The notes under the pieces are model-generated. The model worked only from the letters and a program-made list of their open reading frames with translations, did no database searches and was not told where the DNA came from. From Planctomycetia bacterium (GTDB taxonomy: Bacteria > Planctomycetota > Phycisphaerae > Phycisphaerales > SM1A02): 7,642 bases of DNA. The DNA lies in NCBI GenBank assembly GCA_005799205.1, contig SYHM01000116.1, positions 1 through 7,642 on the forward strand, written 5' to 3'. Both the position numbers and the translations under genes were made by a program. Positions 7,005-7,642 of this stretch are shown here, piece by piece (within the stretch, counting starts at the first letter, position 1; the number at the start of each line of letters is the position of its first letter).

Positions 7005-7556
7005 ATGTCTGTTTCGCGATTCACCGGAAGCGCTTGCGCGCTGACTATCGCTGCCACCACCCAAGGCGCCATCATCGACTCGTTCAATGTGGGCACTGGC
7101 GCAAACCTCGCAACGATTCAGATCGATCAAGAGGACGGAGATGGCTACCTCTTTCTGGTTGCATTTGACTCTCCGAGCTTTTCAAGTTGGGATGCCCTTC
7201 TCGAAATCGATGCCGCGCTCCCTTCGTTGTCGCTGACCTATGAGACCTACTCATGGGGCATGTTCTTGACAGGCGTCTCAATCGATGGCGACACCGACTA
7301 CGGAACTGGCGATCTCTGGCCAGTCGAGAACTGGTGGCACTTCTGGCTGCGCGACTCTGGCGTGTGGACACAGTCGTCCATCGGCGCGACAGATCGCGTG
7401 CTGTTCAACGGCGCGTCAGATGCGTGGACATTCGGATCGCCAGTTCCACCTCAAGGGGCCCCAGCGCCAGGGACGCTCGCGCTCAGCCTTTCTTCGTGGG
7501 TAGTTTTTCGAGGACGCCGTCGATCAGCCCATACGCGAGCATCTCAGCCGATGTGA
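7005..7556 (+). CDS. Small secreted protein with PEP-CTERM-like sorting tail
   Basis: A 183-aa exported protein of unknown function. Residues 1-22 form a short signal peptide (Arg5, hydrophobic core, likely cleavage after QGA at 20-22), followed by IIDSFNVGTG. The middle part is acidic and aromatic, with an Asp-rich SIDGDTDYGTGD at 92-103 that could bind calcium. The segment WWHFWLRDSG (110-119), then WTQSSIGA and NGASDAWTF (135-143), follows a spacing I associate with secreted planctomycete proteins, but I cannot name the family. The tail has the sorting order PAPG (153-156), a hydrophobic stretch (157-168) and an Arg cluster (R169, R171-R173), which resembles PEP-CTERM signals cut by exosortase. 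Ten extra residues after the Arg cluster are unusual. The hydrophobic and basic parts are encoded opposite the end of clpP. The start is set by an AGGA site 6 bases upstream. Confidence 0.8.
   Translation: MSVSRFTGSACALTIAATTQGAIIDSFNVGTGANLATIQIDQEDGDGYLFLVAFDSPSFSSWDALLEIDAALPSLSLTYETYSWGMFLTGVSIDGDTDYGTGDLWPVENWWHFWLRDSGVWTQSSIGATDRVLFNGASDAWTFGSPVPPQGAPAPGTLALSLSSWVVFRGRRRSAHTRASQPM
7483..7556. other. Tail-to-tail overlap of two convergent genes
   Basis: Seventy-four bases code on both strands: the last 24 codons of the PEP-CTERM-type gene (residues 160-183 plus stop) and the last codons of clpP. ClpP's conserved YGLIDGVLE is opposite the plus-strand Arg cluster and tail, while its less conserved EKLPTKKG end is opposite the hydrophobic stretch. 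Both reading frames look functional by independent family patterns. Confidence 0.8.
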
Positions 7557-7642
7557 GCCAGTTGTTCCGTTCGCAATCCTCGGCGATGCGTTCTTTGGTC
7601 TGCCCAGTCTGCACTGCATAAATGTTGTACAGCTGATCGCGC
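7483..7642 (-). CDS. clpP: ATP-dependent Clp protease proteolytic subunit, C-terminal fragment (5' part outside window)
   Basis: The last 52 residues of a ClpP-type serine peptidase, the barrel subunit that degrades proteins fed by a Clp ATPase. The visible part reads from QLYNIYAVQTGQTKERIAED through WLTSAEMLAYGLIDGVLEKL to a TGA at 7485-7483. It aligns without gaps to the C-terminal region of E. coli ClpP (HTGQSLEQIERDTERDRFL, then EAVEYGLVDSI). The active-site Ser and His lie beyond the right edge. The position of the catalytic Asp of E. coli ClpP (the D in ERDRFL) is Asn here (ERNNWL). The 3' end overlaps the convergent PEP-CTERM-type gene by 74 bases, leaving no room for a terminator between them. 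It is too short and edge-cut to judge paralogue type. Confidence 0.9.
   Translation of the reverse strand, partial: RDQLYNIYAVQTGQTKERIAEDCERNNWLTSAEMLAYGLIDGVLEKLPTKKG

Noticed and set aside
6813..7130. Minus-strand open frame of 105 codons across the divergent intergenic region
   Set aside because: It runs opposite the signal peptide of the PEP-CTERM-type gene, has no recognisable features or clear ribosome-binding site, and ends within the intergenic gap.

Overview
The window most likely comes from a bacterium of the Planctomycetota, perhaps the class Phycisphaerae. This is inferred from three traits: a secreted protein with a PAPG-type PEP-CTERM sorting tail, a large secreted FG-GAP/VCBS beta-propeller protein, and a moderately high GC content. 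No rRNA or other lineage marker is present to confirm it.

Layout. Positions 1-6758 hold five genes, all on the minus strand. In transcription order (right to left) they are: a MoxR-type AAA+ ATPase (5736-6758); a small protein resembling a histidine-kinase ATPase domain (4936-5577); a secreted double beta-propeller protein (2310-4907); an integral-membrane polyprenyl-phosphate sugar-1-phosphate transferase with an extra C-terminal four-helix module (883-2313); and an NAD-dependent nucleotide-sugar epimerase/dehydratase cut by the left edge (1-835). The last four are tightly packed: a 28-base gap, an ATGA stop/start overlap, then a 47-base gap. They probably form one transcription unit, starting in the 158-base gap downstream of moxR or reading through from it. 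The last two genes point to lipid-linked or exported glycan (exopolysaccharide or O-antigen-like) synthesis.

To the right, a 246-base divergent intergenic region (6759-7004) separates moxR from a plus-strand gene for a short secreted PEP-CTERM-type protein (7005-7556). The 3' end of that gene overlaps, tail to tail, the 3' end of a minus-strand clpP gene that runs off the right edge (7483-7642). The overlap falls on the hydrophobic and arginine-rich part of the sorting tail.

How the genes may work together. The transferase would load a sugar phosphate onto a polyprenyl carrier, and the epimerase would supply or modify an activated sugar. PEP-CTERM proteins are known to co-occur with exopolysaccharide loci, so the neighbouring PEP-CTERM protein may belong to the same cell-surface programme. 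The beta-propeller protein, translationally coupled to the transferase, is probably an exported surface or envelope component. The MoxR ATPase and the degenerate ATPase-like protein have no recognisable partners inside the window. I found no tRNA, rRNA, CRISPR array, insertion sequence or clear intrinsic terminator.
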